Part shown: positions 9,761 to 18,754 of the stretch, piece by piece
Layout: the number at the start of each line of letters is the position of its first letter
Position numbering within the stretch: position 1 is the stretch's first letter
Assembly: GCA_007118495.1 (NCBI GenBank)
Contig: SKRM01000057.1
Location: 1-64,000, forward strand
Direction: 5' to 3'
Source: Bacteroidales bacterium
GTDB lineage: Bacteria; Bacteroidota; Bacteroidia; Bacteroidales; UBA7960
Length of the DNA: 64,000 nucleotides
Notes under the pieces: model-generated
Told to the model about the DNA's origin: nothing
What the model saw: the letters and a program-made list of their open reading frames with translations, nothing else
The model's database searches: none
Position numbers and translations under genes: made by a program

Positions 9761-11368
9761 ATGTATACCATCCCATCGCACATAGATACCAATAGCCAGG
9801 AGTTTACCGAAAACCTGGCCCATTACAATAAAATTCTGGCAAAGCACAGGATGATTATGGATCAGGTGATGAAGGGCGGCCCGCCTCAGGCTGTCAGGAA
9901 ACACCAGTCGCGCAGTAAATTGCTGGCCCGTGAGCGGATCGACCTGCTCATTGATCCGGGCACCCCTTTTCTTGAGCTATCCACCCTGGCTGCAAACGGC
10001 CAATACAAAGAAAGCTTTCCTTCTGCAGGCATTGTAACAGGCATAGGTGTCATCCACGGAAAAGAAACTGTCATTATCGCCAATGATGCCACTGTCAAAG
10101 GCGGAACTTATGTAAAAGAAACCATTCGCAAACACATCAGGGCCCAGGAAGTTGCCATGCAAAATCAGCTTCCCTGTGTATACATGGTTGACTCAGGTGG
10201 GGTTTTCTTACCAAACCAGGCTGAGGTATTTCCCGACAGGGATGATTTTGGAAGGATATTTTACAACCAGGCCAGGCTTTCAGCCCAGGGGTGCCCCCAG
10301 ATAGCTATTGTCATGGGATCATGTACAGCCGGAGGCGCCTATATCCCTGCCATGAGTGACGAGACCATCATTGTCAGGAACCAGGGAACCATTTTTATTG
10401 GCGGGCCACCTTTGGTCAGGGCAGCAACGGGTGAGATAGTCACCCCCGAAGAACTGGGAGGTGCCGAAGTGCATACAACCAAATCGGGCGTAGCCGACCA
10501 TTTTGCTGAAAACGATCAACATGCCTTATCCATTTGCAGAAGCATTTTTGAGACCTTCCAGCCAGGCAAAAGGCAAAATCTTGACATCCGTCCTCCTGAA
10601 GAACCGCTCTATGATCCGGCAGAGCTTCCGGGTATTATCCAGGCAGATCAGAAAAAACAAACCAACCCCTATGAGATCATAGCCAGACTTACTGATGGCA
10701 GCAGGTTTCATGAGTTCAAGGCCAGGTACGCTACCACCCTGGTTACCGGATTTTCGCATATCATGGGTTATCCGGTTGGCATCATTGCCAACAATGGGGT
10801 TTTATTTGCAGAGTCATCACTAAAGGGAACCCATTTTATCCAATTGTGTAATTTCAGAAAAATACCCATTCTGTTCTTGCAGAATATCACAGGTTTTATG
10901 GTGGGAAAATCATACGAGAATGCCGGTCTTGCAAGGGATGGAGCAAAATTGGTTCACGCTGTTGCGAATGCCAATGTCCCCAAGATTACCATCATTACGG
11001 GCGGATCATATGGTGCCGGAAATTATGCCATGGCAGGCAGGGCTTTCGAGCCACATTTCTTGTTCATGTGGCCTGGTTCACGTATTTCTGTGATGGGGGG
11101 GCAACAGGCCGCCAATGTGCTGGCCCAGGTTAAAATCGACCAGACCCAGCTTGCCGGCCATGAGGTTGATCTGGATGAAATTGAAGCCATGAGGCAAGAA
11201 ATACTGCAAAAATATGAAACTGAAGGGTCTGCCTATTACAGCACCTCCAGACTCTGGGATGACGGCATCATCGAACCGATGCAAACCAGGCAGGTGGTCT
11301 CTATGGCCATCGCCACATCGCAAAACAAGCCCTATGACGATCCAAAGAGCGGTGTATACAGAATGTAA
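9761..11368 (+). CDS. mccB: Methylcrotonyl-CoA carboxylase, carboxyltransferase (beta) subunit
   Basis: A 535-residue carboxyltransferase with two crotonase-fold halves. Motifs shared with methylcrotonyl-CoA carboxylase beta rather than the propionyl or acetyl enzymes include VDSGGVFLPNQAEVFPD, SYGAGNYAMAGRAF, RISVMGGQQAANVL and the C-terminal SRLWDDGIIEP. With the biotin subunit it would carboxylate 3-methylcrotonyl-CoA to 3-methylglutaconyl-CoA in leucine breakdown. ATG 9761 is chosen over a TTG at 9752 that overlaps the promoter box. The hydratase gene follows after 17 nt and the biotin subunit comes third, forming a liuB-liuC-liuD style operon. Confidence 0.92.
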   Translation: MYTIPSHIDTNSQEFTENLAHYNKILAKHRMIMDQVMKGGPPQAVRKHQSRSKLLARERIDLLIDPGTPFLELSTLAANGQYKESFPSAGIVTGIGVIHGKETVIIANDATVKGGTYVKETIRKHIRAQEVAMQNQLPCVYMVDSGGVFLPNQAEVFPDRDDFGRIFYNQARLSAQGCPQIAIVMGSCTAGGAYIPAMSDETIIVRNQGTIFIGGPPLVRAATGEIVTPEELGGAEVHTTKSGVADHFAENDQHALSICRSIFETFQPGKRQNLDIRPPEEPLYDPAELPGIIQADQKKQTNPYEIIARLTDGSRFHEFKARYATTLVTGFSHIMGYPVGIIANNGVLFAESSLKGTHFIQLCNFRKIPILFLQNITGFMVGKSYENAGLARDGAKLVHAVANANVPKITIITGGSYGAGNYAMAGRAFEPHFLFMWPGSRISVMGGQQAANVLAQVKIDQTQLAGHEVDLDEIEAMRQEILQKYETEGSAYYSTSRLWDDGIIEPMQTRQVVSMAIATSQNKPYDDPKSGVYRM

Positions 11369-11385
11369 AAACAAGCATAGTGATC

Positions 11386-12168
11386 ATGGGTTATTCAAAG
11401 ACATACAATCATATCCGCATTGAAAAAGACAGCCTGACTACCATCTGGCTGTCCAGGCCTGAGAAAAGAAACGCCATCAATGGGCTGATGGCCTCAGAAT
11501 TGATTGAGGCATTCAGTTTGCTTTCTGATGATGATACGGTTAGCGTGGTTCTTCTGAGGGGTGAAGGCGGGGTTTTCTGTGCCGGAGGAGATCTGGCCTG
11601 GATGGCTTCAAAAACAGATCATGATCATCCCCCGGCTGTATTGGGAAAATTGTACCAGCATATGTACTTTTTCACTAAACCATTGATTGTTCTGGTGCAT
11701 GGCCACGCCATGGGAGGCGCTTTGGGTCTTGTGTCGTGTGCTGATTTTGTAGTGGCTGAGGCTTCTGCCAGGTTTTCATTCAGTGAAGTAAGGCTGGGGC
11801 TGATTCCGGCCACCATATCCCCTTATGTCATTGCACGCATGGGGCAAGCCAGGGCCATGCAATTAATGTTATCGGGCAATACTATTGAGGCCGGCATAGC
11901 CAGAGAATTCGGCCTGGCAGACATCGTCACTGAAGACCACCAGGCTGAGGCTGTTTGTCTGAAGCTGGGCTCAGATCTGCTACAGAACGCACCGGGTGCC
12001 ATGAAGGCTTGCAAGCGATTGGTCAGAGAGGTAAGCGGCAGCGATGTGGATGAAAAGTTGACAGCACTGACAGTGAAAGCCCTCGATGAAGTTATCAAGA
12101 GTGATGAAGCCGTTGAAGGGATACTTGCATTCAGAGAAAAGCGTGCACCCAAATGGAGAAAAACGTGA
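11386..12168 (+). CDS. liuC: Methylglutaconyl-CoA hydratase (enoyl-CoA hydratase family)
   Basis: A 260-residue crotonase-fold protein with the oxyanion-hole motifs VFCAGGDLAWM and HGHAMGGALGLV, and the segment EVRLGLIPATISPYV that marks methylglutaconyl-CoA hydratases within the family. It would hydrate 3-methylglutaconyl-CoA to HMG-CoA. The start is ATG 11386 (MGYSKTYNH); a GTG at 11380 would add two residues. It lies between the two carboxylase subunits, which supports the leucine role. Its C-terminus runs to within a few bases of the mccA start or overlaps it by 16 nt, depending on the mccA start. Confidence 0.88.
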   Translation: MGYSKTYNHIRIEKDSLTTIWLSRPEKRNAINGLMASELIEAFSLLSDDDTVSVVLLRGEGGVFCAGGDLAWMASKTDHDHPPAVLGKLYQHMYFFTKPLIVLVHGHAMGGALGLVSCADFVVAEASARFSFSEVRLGLIPATISPYVIARMGQARAMQLMLSGNTIEAGIAREFGLADIVTEDHQAEAVCLKLGSDLLQNAPGAMKACKRLVREVSGSDVDEKLTALTVKALDEVIKSDEAVEGILAFREKRAPKWRKT

Positions 12169-12173
12169 GAAAG

Positions 12174-14156
12174 ATGAAGCAAATCAACAAGGTACTGGTG
12201 GCAAACAGGGGCGAAATTGCCGTGAGGATATTCGAAACCCTGCACCAGATGGGTATTACGACAGTGGCTATTTATTCTGCAAATGACGCCAATGCCTTGC
12301 ATGTAAGACAGGCTGATGAGCGCTACCTGCTGCAGGGAAAATCTTTGGCTGAAACCTATCTGGATATGGGGCAGATCATCAGACTGGCCCAGGCCTGCGA
12401 AGCTGATGCCATTCACCCCGGATATGGTTTTCTGGCAGAGAATGCCGATTTTGCCCAGGCAGTTGATGATGCAGGGATTATATTTATCGGCCCGTCTGCC
12501 GGAGCTATTCGCTCTATGGGAAACAAGACCCTGGCCAGAGAAATTGCTGCCGATTTGGGAATTCCTGTCATAGAAGGAGCAACAGGTGATGCAGCAATGC
12601 TTTTGAAAGGAGCCCGCCGTATAGGTTACCCGGTTATAGTCAAAGCAACCGGAGGCGGAGGAGGAAAGGGTATGAAGATCGTTCATAAAGACGACGAGCT
12701 TGAAGAAGTCATTGAATCGGCAACACGTGAGGCACAGGCCTATTTTGGCAATCCTGAGGTGTATATTGAAAAATACCTGCCCTCGCCCCGTCATATTGAA
12801 GTGCAGCTGCTGGCCGACTGCAAAGGCCAAGTGGTCAGTCTTTTTGAACGGGAGTGTTCTGTGCAGCGACGCCACCAAAAGATTATTGAAGAAGCACCTG
12901 CGCCCAACCTTGGTGTAAGTTTGCGGAAAAACCTGACTGAATCTGCACGCATCCTGGCCAAACATATAGGTTATTGCAGTGCAGGTACCGTTGAGTTTCT
13001 GGTTCAGGGTAAACAATTTTACTTTCTTGAAATGAACACCCGCATTCAGGTTGAGCACCCTGTAACAGAGATGGTAACAGGCATTGACATTGTCAAGGAA
13101 CAAATGCACATTGCAACCGGAAAACCCCTCCCTTTTTCACAGGGCGATATTCAATTGAATGGCCATGCCATTGAAGCCCGCGTTTATGCTGAAGATCCAG
13201 CCAATGAATTCGCCCCCTCACCGGGCAAGGTACTTCTGCACCAAATCCCAAAAGGAAAGGGCCTGCGCATTGACAGCTCGCTTGATGGGTCGGGCGAAAT
13301 AAGCGCCATGTTTGATCCCATGGTGAGCAAGGTAATCTTTCATTCAAGCAGAAGGGAAACAGCCCGGAAAATGATCATCCACCACCTGAAAGATTATGTG
13401 TTGCTGGGTATCAAGACCAATATTTCGTACCTTATCAAGTTGCTTAATTCAAGCCAGTTCACTAATGGCAAAATCGACACCACCATCGTAACAAGGGTTG
13501 CACATACCGGATCGGCAAAGACAAAAACCTGTCACCATACAAAAGATCTGTTGTCACTTGCATTCCTGTTCGCCAACCCTGGCAGGAAAGAAAACGCAAA
13601 TGTAACATGGCGTCAGCTGGGTTTCTGGCGGCTTTTACCTGCAGCAAACCTTAAGGTTAACGGGCAAGAGGTAAACACAAGGTTTCAATATCACACCCCC
13701 GATCACCTGAGCATTGACTGTAACGGAGAGCAAATCAATTACCGTTTGCTTGAAAGGGGCGAAAACCATATGCGCATTGATGTTGACGGAAGCATACAAA
13801 CCATGTATTACCTGCCGGTTAACGGTGAGGTTATATTCCAGCACGAAGGAGTTACCTCAACTGTCAGCCCGGTAAGGTACCTGGGCAAGGATACACTCAG
13901 AGAACTTAATGAAAACCCGGTTCTTGAAGGTGAAACCATTGTAACCTCACCCATGCATGGCACCATTGTAAAAGTTGTGGCAAAAAAAGGTGACCATATT
14001 AACAAAGGCGACACATTGCTTATTCTTGAATCAATGAAAATGGAAAACAAAATCATCTCTTCAGCCAAAGCATATGTCACACGTGTCGATGTAAAAGAAG
14101 GCGATATGGTCGCAGATAATACCCCACTGGTCTATCTTAGCAACAAATTAACATAA
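12174..14156 (+). CDS. mccA: Methylcrotonyl-CoA carboxylase, biotin carboxylase/BCCP (alpha) subunit
   Basis: About 660 residues from ATG 12174 (MKQINKVLVANRGEIAVRI); an ATG at 12153 would overlap liuC by 16 nt. Biotin carboxylase motifs: ATGGGGGKGMKIV (ATP-grasp) and EMNTRIQVEHPVTEMVTG. The C-terminal biotinyl domain has the expected ESMKMEN with the biotinylated lysine. Size and architecture match acyl-CoA carboxylase alpha subunits, and the neighbouring MccB and hydratase point to methylcrotonyl-CoA. The ATP-driven carboxylation makes the pathway run from leucine towards HMG-CoA. A 113-nt gap follows before the acyl-CoA dehydrogenase. Confidence 0.9.
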   Translation: MKQINKVLVANRGEIAVRIFETLHQMGITTVAIYSANDANALHVRQADERYLLQGKSLAETYLDMGQIIRLAQACEADAIHPGYGFLAENADFAQAVDDAGIIFIGPSAGAIRSMGNKTLAREIAADLGIPVIEGATGDAAMLLKGARRIGYPVIVKATGGGGGKGMKIVHKDDELEEVIESATREAQAYFGNPEVYIEKYLPSPRHIEVQLLADCKGQVVSLFERECSVQRRHQKIIEEAPAPNLGVSLRKNLTESARILAKHIGYCSAGTVEFLVQGKQFYFLEMNTRIQVEHPVTEMVTGIDIVKEQMHIATGKPLPFSQGDIQLNGHAIEARVYAEDPANEFAPSPGKVLLHQIPKGKGLRIDSSLDGSGEISAMFDPMVSKVIFHSSRRETARKMIIHHLKDYVLLGIKTNISYLIKLLNSSQFTNGKIDTTIVTRVAHTGSAKTKTCHHTKDLLSLAFLFANPGRKENANVTWRQLGFWRLLPAANLKVNGQEVNTRFQYHTPDHLSIDCNGEQINYRLLERGENHMRIDVDGSIQTMYYLPVNGEVIFQHEGVTSTVSPVRYLGKDTLRELNENPVLEGETIVTSPMHGTIVKVVAKKGDHINKGDTLLILESMKMENKIISSAKAYVTRVDVKEGDMVADNTPLVYLSNKLT

Positions 14157-14269
14157 GTTCAGACAAGGCCAATTAACAAAAATTCTTACTTTTACCAAAC
14201 CACAAGCCATGTTTTGTTGTTTAGGAAACATGTACAAAATATAAACAGTTTTATATAATCTATGCATTC

Positions 14270-15421
14270 ATGTACAATAGCCCCTATTTGACGAAGGCCC
14301 ATGAAGAACTCAGGCAAAAGGTCCGCGAGTTCGCTGAAAAAGAAATAAAACCGGTTGCGGCCTCACTTGACGAAGGCGAAATTTTTTCTGAAGAAATTAC
14401 TGCCAAAATGGGAGAGTTGGGTTTTTTTGGAATTCAGGTTCCCCGTGAACTTGGAGGACAGGCTTTGGATACCCTTTCTTACATCATCATAGTTGAAGAA
14501 CTTGCCCGCGTTGACAGCTCACAGGCAGCTACCGTAGCTGCTGTCAACTCGCTCGGTATTGCTCCAATTCTTAAATACGGAACAGAAGAGCAAAAGAAAA
14601 AATATATTCCCCCATTATGCACCGGCAAAATGGTTTGGGCCTTTGGCCTTACCGAAGATAATGCCGGATCTGACGCCATGGGTTCTGAAACCATGGCCAG
14701 GCTTGAAAACGGTTATTGGATAATCAATGGCTCAAAAACCCATATCACCAATTCATCAACACCCATTTCGGGTGGAGTAACCCTTCAAGCGGTTACAGGT
14801 GACAGAAATGGCCGGAAAAAACTTTCGACCATCATTGTAGAACGGGGCACTCCAGGGTTTGCAACTGAAAAGATCACAGGTAAAATGATGTGGCGTGCCA
14901 GCGATACAGGCAGACTCTTCTTTAACAATTGCAGAGTACCTGCCGAAAACCTGCTTGGAGACGAAGGCCAGGGTGGAAGAATCATGTTGAACACACTCGA
15001 CTCTGGCAGGCTTTCAATCGCAGCCATCGGATTGGGTCTTGCCATTGGTGCCCTTGAGGCCTCACTGCAGCATGCCAAAGAAAGGGAACAGTTTGGCCAA
15101 CCTATTTCAAAATTTCAGGCGGTTGGGTTTAAGCTGGCAGACATGGACATGAAAATTGAATTGGCCAGAAACACCTTGTATAACGCATGCTGGCGCAAAG
15201 ACAACAATATGCAGTTTGCAAGAGAAGCGGCCATATCCAAACTATATACTTCTGAAATCGCACGTGAAATTGCAGATGAAGCTGTCCAGATACATGGAGC
15301 CAAAGGCCTTTTTAAACCCCACCAAATAGAGCGCTTTTACCGCGACCAGCGACTGCTGCAAATTGGTGAAGGAACTTCAGAGATACTCCGCATGGTTATT
15401 TCAAGGTATCTGGGCACATAA
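14270..15421 (+). CDS. Acyl-CoA dehydrogenase, short/branched-chain type
   Basis: A 383-residue flavoprotein of the usual family length. Motifs: AFGLTEDNAGSDA, LDSGRLSIAAIGLGLA, REQFGQPISKFQ and the C-terminal IGEGTSEILRMVI. The catalytic base sits at the butyryl-CoA dehydrogenase position (E in GEGT). Mammalian isovaleryl-CoA dehydrogenase has alanine there and uses a glutamate in its DLER segment; that position is Gly here (LDSGR). From its place between mccA and the mevalonate genes it probably oxidises isovaleryl-CoA to methylcrotonyl-CoA, but butyryl-CoA or 2-methylbutyryl-CoA are alternatives. The isomerase gene follows 11 nt later. Confidence 0.85.
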   Translation: MYNSPYLTKAHEELRQKVREFAEKEIKPVAASLDEGEIFSEEITAKMGELGFFGIQVPRELGGQALDTLSYIIIVEELARVDSSQAATVAAVNSLGIAPILKYGTEEQKKKYIPPLCTGKMVWAFGLTEDNAGSDAMGSETMARLENGYWIINGSKTHITNSSTPISGGVTLQAVTGDRNGRKKLSTIIVERGTPGFATEKITGKMMWRASDTGRLFFNNCRVPAENLLGDEGQGGRIMLNTLDSGRLSIAAIGLGLAIGALEASLQHAKEREQFGQPISKFQAVGFKLADMDMKIELARNTLYNACWRKDNNMQFAREAAISKLYTSEIAREIADEAVQIHGAKGLFKPHQIERFYRDQRLLQIGEGTSEILRMVISRYLGT

Positions 15422-15432
15422 GCCCCTTATGT

Positions 15433-16422
15433 ATGGAAGACAGGAAAAAAGACCATATCGATCTGGCATTGGCTTCGCAAACCATGGTCAACAATATGGA
15501 CAACAGGTTCTATTACGAGCCCATGCTTAGTGCGCATCCTACCTCCATTCCTGAAACCAGATTCGGCACTAAAACACTTCGTATTCCCCTGTGGGTGTCG
15601 AGTATGACCGGAGGAACAAAAATGGCGGGTATCATCAACCAGAACCTGGCCAGGGCGTGCAATGAGTTTGGCATGGGGATGGGTTTGGGCTCGTGCAGGA
15701 TGATCCTTGACGATGATACGTACTTGCCCGATTTCGATATGCGGAATATCATCGGTGACCATTTACCCCTTTACGCCAACCTTGGGATCAATCAGCTTGA
15801 AAACCTGATCAGAGACAAGGCCGTTGATAAACTTGACCGGCTGGTTGAAAAACTGCGGGCCGACGGGCTGATCATCCACGTAAACCCATTTCAGGAGTGG
15901 TTTCAACCCGAGGGAGACCGCCTGCAGCATGCTCCCATTGACTCTGTTGAAGCATTACTTGAACAAGTAAAGTTTCCGGTCATTGTTAAAGAAGTTGGTC
16001 AGGGCATGGGGATTGAAAGCCTGCGTGTACTTTTAAGGCTTCCGCTGGCTGCCATAGAGTTTGCTGCCTTTGGAGGAACAAATTTTGCCAAGGTTGAAAT
16101 GCTGCGAAACCCGAATCAGCCACGCGAACTGTTTGAGCCTTTGTCGCTTGTTGGTCACGATGCCCTCCAAATGGTCATCATGGTCAACAACATTATGCAA
16201 GATACCGAAGTCAGATGCAGGCAACTGATTATATCGGGAGGTATCAGATCGTTTCTGGATGGGTATTACCTTCTGAATCGCTCAAACATGCCTGCCATCT
16301 ACGGGCAGGCATCGGCTTTTCTGAAGCATGCCAAAGACGATTACAAAACACTTCAACAATATATTGCCCATCAGGTCAGCGGACTTCAAATGGCCTACGC
16401 CTATCTGCGTGTCAGAGAGTAG
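15433..16422 (+). CDS. fni: Isopentenyl-diphosphate delta-isomerase type 2 (FMN/NADPH)
   Basis: A 329-residue TIM-barrel flavoprotein that starts MEDRKKDHIDLAL, as type 2 isomerases do (R-K-x-D-H). Further matches are FYYEPMLSAHP, VSSMTGGT, VNPFQEWFQPEGDR (acidic metal/substrate site) and IISGGIRS (flavin phosphate site). It interconverts IPP and DMAPP in the cytoplasm, closing the mevalonate pathway. It is followed 41 nt later by HMG-CoA reductase. Type 2 isomerase usually accompanies bacterial mevalonate clusters. Confidence 0.92.
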   Translation: MEDRKKDHIDLALASQTMVNNMDNRFYYEPMLSAHPTSIPETRFGTKTLRIPLWVSSMTGGTKMAGIINQNLARACNEFGMGMGLGSCRMILDDDTYLPDFDMRNIIGDHLPLYANLGINQLENLIRDKAVDKLDRLVEKLRADGLIIHVNPFQEWFQPEGDRLQHAPIDSVEALLEQVKFPVIVKEVGQGMGIESLRVLLRLPLAAIEFAAFGGTNFAKVEMLRNPNQPRELFEPLSLVGHDALQMVIMVNNIMQDTEVRCRQLIISGGIRSFLDGYYLLNRSNMPAIYGQASAFLKHAKDDYKTLQQYIAHQVSGLQMAYAYLRVRE

Positions 16423-16463
16423 TAAGCGGTGGGAAAAACCACACTACAAATACCTATCTGACT

Positions 16464-17795
16464 ATGGAAAACCAACGAATTATCAAAGGCTTCTCCAAGT
16501 TATCAGAGCAAGAAAAACGACAGTTGGTATCTTCTTTTTTGTCATCACCACAACTAACCGTCAATCACCTGGAATCATTTCTGCATCCCGATCCATCTGT
16601 CAGACATATATTATCAAACATCAGCGAAAATACCATTTCAGCTTATCCCCTTCCCTTTAATGTGGCTCCTAACTTTCTGATCAATGATACCATGTATATG
16701 GTTCCTATGGTAACTGAAGAAAGCTCAGTGGTGGCGGCAGCGTCCTCAGCTGCCAGATTCTGGGCCGAAAGGGGCGGTTTCAAAGCAAGTGTTGGATCAA
16801 ATACTAAAAACGGGCAACTGCATTTTCTTTACAAGGGTGACCATGCCCGTCTTAAGGCGGCCGAGGCCGCAATGATTCCATTTCTCAGGGAGTATATTCA
16901 ACCCCTGACCCAAAATATGGAAAAAAGAGGCGGAGGTATCTTGCAGATAGAACTCAAAGATTTTTCTGATACGATTGATCATTATTTTCAATTGTTTGTC
17001 ACCTTCAACACCAGCGATGCCATGGGTGCCAATTTCATTAACTCCTGTCTTGAAGAAATTGCAGGTGCAATGGAGCAATATTTAGCACAGACACCTGGCT
17101 TTGCTGCTGATGAGTTTGAACCATTGATGGCTATTTTGTCAAATTACGCTGACCAGTGCATCGTTCATGTAAGTGTATCATGCGGGCTGTCAGAACTTGA
17201 AGCTATAGCACCAGGTGTAAAAGCCGATGCGTTTGCCAGGCGGTTTGCACTTGCGGTTCAGATTGCCAATGAAGACGTGTACAGGGCCACCACCCATAAC
17301 AAAGGCATCATGAATGGTGTGGATGCAGTAATACTGGCCACAGGTAACGACTTCAGAGCCATTGAAGCAGGGGCCCATGCCTATGCTGCTAAATCAGGAA
17401 AATACCGGTCGCTGAGCCGTGCCCGGGTAACTGATGATGCATTTAGATTTTCACTGAGCATGCCCATGGCACTTGGAACAGTGGGAGGCTTAACCAGGCT
17501 TCACCCCCTGGCCGCTACCTCACTGGATATCCTTGGGCATCCTGATGCCAGTCAATTGATGATGGTTGCAGCAGCTGCCGGCCTTGCCAACAACTTTGCT
17601 GCCCTCAGATCATTGACTACTTCAGGGATACAAGCCGGCCATATGCGCATGCATCTTGCCAATATACTGATGCAATTTCAGGCCGATGACGATGAAGCCC
17701 GCCTGGCCAGGGAATATTTTAGCAAACAAAAAGTTTCTCATCAGGCCGTAAAAGCATTCCTTAACCGGCTAAGAGAAAATAAAGCCAACTCTTGA
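16464..17795 (+). CDS. mvaA: Class II hydroxymethylglutaryl-CoA reductase
   Basis: A 443-residue protein from ATG 16464 (MENQRIIKGFSKL); upstream in-frame sequence overlaps fni and looks like readthrough. Class II HMGR motifs: TEESSVVAAAS (catalytic Glu), DAMGANFIN, NKGIMNGVDAVILATGND (catalytic Lys and Asp) and the late GHMRMHLANI (catalytic His). It converts HMG-CoA to mevalonate with NAD(P)H. Pseudomonas mevalonii uses its class II enzyme catabolically, but here the kinases and decarboxylase downstream favour biosynthesis. The next gene starts 5 nt after the stop. Confidence 0.93.
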   Translation: MENQRIIKGFSKLSEQEKRQLVSSFLSSPQLTVNHLESFLHPDPSVRHILSNISENTISAYPLPFNVAPNFLINDTMYMVPMVTEESSVVAAASSAARFWAERGGFKASVGSNTKNGQLHFLYKGDHARLKAAEAAMIPFLREYIQPLTQNMEKRGGGILQIELKDFSDTIDHYFQLFVTFNTSDAMGANFINSCLEEIAGAMEQYLAQTPGFAADEFEPLMAILSNYADQCIVHVSVSCGLSELEAIAPGVKADAFARRFALAVQIANEDVYRATTHNKGIMNGVDAVILATGNDFRAIEAGAHAYAAKSGKYRSLSRARVTDDAFRFSLSMPMALGTVGGLTRLHPLAATSLDILGHPDASQLMMVAAAAGLANNFAALRSLTTSGIQAGHMRMHLANILMQFQADDDEARLAREYFSKQKVSHQAVKAFLNRLRENKANS

Positions 17796-17800
17796 GGCAT

Positions 17801-18748
17801 ATGCAACAAAGTTTTTATTCAAACGGAAAACTGATGATCACCGGTGAGTATACCGTACTGGCAGGTGCAACAGCCCTGGCTGTTCCTGCACAAGCCGGCC
17901 AGACACTCGAAGTTGACTCAAAACCTCACCAAAACTGCCATATCATCTGGCATACCCATGTCGAGGGCAAACATCTGCTCAGCCTGGAGTTTACCGGACC
18001 ACATCTGCATCCAGGATGGCTACATGGAAACCGGATGCATTTTGAGTCATCCGGCAACTTTATCAGGCGCATGTTGCTTGCAGCCCAAATACTAAACCCT
18101 GATTTTCCGAATCAGCATACCCAATATGAAATTAAAACCCACCTCGACTTTAGCCTACACTGGGGTTTGGGGAGCAGCTCTTCACTCATATCAAATGTAG
18201 CATGGTGGGCCGGGGTTGATCCTTTCGAGCTCTTATTCAAGATATCGGGGGGGTCGGGTTACGATGTTGCCTGCGCCCGGAGTTCTACACCCATACTGTA
18301 TGCTTACAGAGGAAAGAACCTTAAGCCCATGGTTGAAGAAGTAAGATTTGCACCCTTGTTTGCCGGCAAGCTTGCTTTTATTTATAGTGGTCGAAAGCAA
18401 GACAGTGAAGACAGCGTCCGCAAGTTTAACATCGCAAACGTAGAACAGAGCCATATTGACACCATCTCAGACATATCAGTCAAGGTGGCCAATGCCAGTG
18501 ATTTAGGTACGTTTTCAGACCTGCTTCGGCAACATGAATTGCTAACGGCAGGTTTGCTTGGCAGAAAGCCTGTTCAGGATGTCCTTTTCAGAGACTTTAA
18601 AGGCATGGTCAAATCTCTTGGTGCCTGGGGCGGTGACTTTATGCTTGCCGCGTCAGATAAAGGATCAGACTACATAAAAAATTATTTTGCAAACAAAGGG
18701 CTAACCATCATCATTCCATACAAAGATATGGTCAGCACCCCCACATAA
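17801..18748 (+). CDS. GHMP kinase of Bacteroidota GYDIA type, candidate phosphomevalonate kinase
   Basis: A 315-residue GHMP-fold protein. It has GEYTVLAGATALAVP near the N-terminus, the ATP loop HWGLGSSSS, and SGYDVACARSS, which corresponds to the GYDIA signature of a Bacteroidota kinase family found with mevalonate genes. ATG 17801 is chosen over a TTG at 17792 that overlaps the HMGR stop. Because a mevalonate kinase-like gene and the decarboxylase are also present, this is the best candidate for the missing phosphomevalonate kinase. Which of the two kinases phosphorylates which substrate cannot be read from the sequence. Confidence 0.82.
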   Translation: MQQSFYSNGKLMITGEYTVLAGATALAVPAQAGQTLEVDSKPHQNCHIIWHTHVEGKHLLSLEFTGPHLHPGWLHGNRMHFESSGNFIRRMLLAAQILNPDFPNQHTQYEIKTHLDFSLHWGLGSSSSLISNVAWWAGVDPFELLFKISGGSGYDVACARSSTPILYAYRGKNLKPMVEEVRFAPLFAGKLAFIYSGRKQDSEDSVRKFNIANVEQSHIDTISDISVKVANASDLGTFSDLLRQHELLTAGLLGRKPVQDVLFRDFKGMVKSLGAWGGDFMLAASDKGSDYIKNYFANKGLTIIIPYKDMVSTPT

Positions 18749-18754
18749 GCGGTA

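Noticed and set aside
11823..13109. 428-codon open frame on the minus strand
   Set aside because: It lies opposite liuC and mccA, whose motifs are complete. The translated product is Cys- and His-rich without family features.
9761..14156. Propionyl-CoA or acetyl-CoA carboxylase identity for the biotin enzyme
   Set aside because: The carboxyltransferase motifs (VMGGQQAANVL, LWDDGIIEP) and the methylglutaconyl-CoA hydratase between the subunits fit methylcrotonyl-CoA carboxylase.
16215..16463. N-terminal extension of HMG-CoA reductase overlapping fni
   Set aside because: It overlaps 200 bases of a clear gene. The family start fits ATG 16464.
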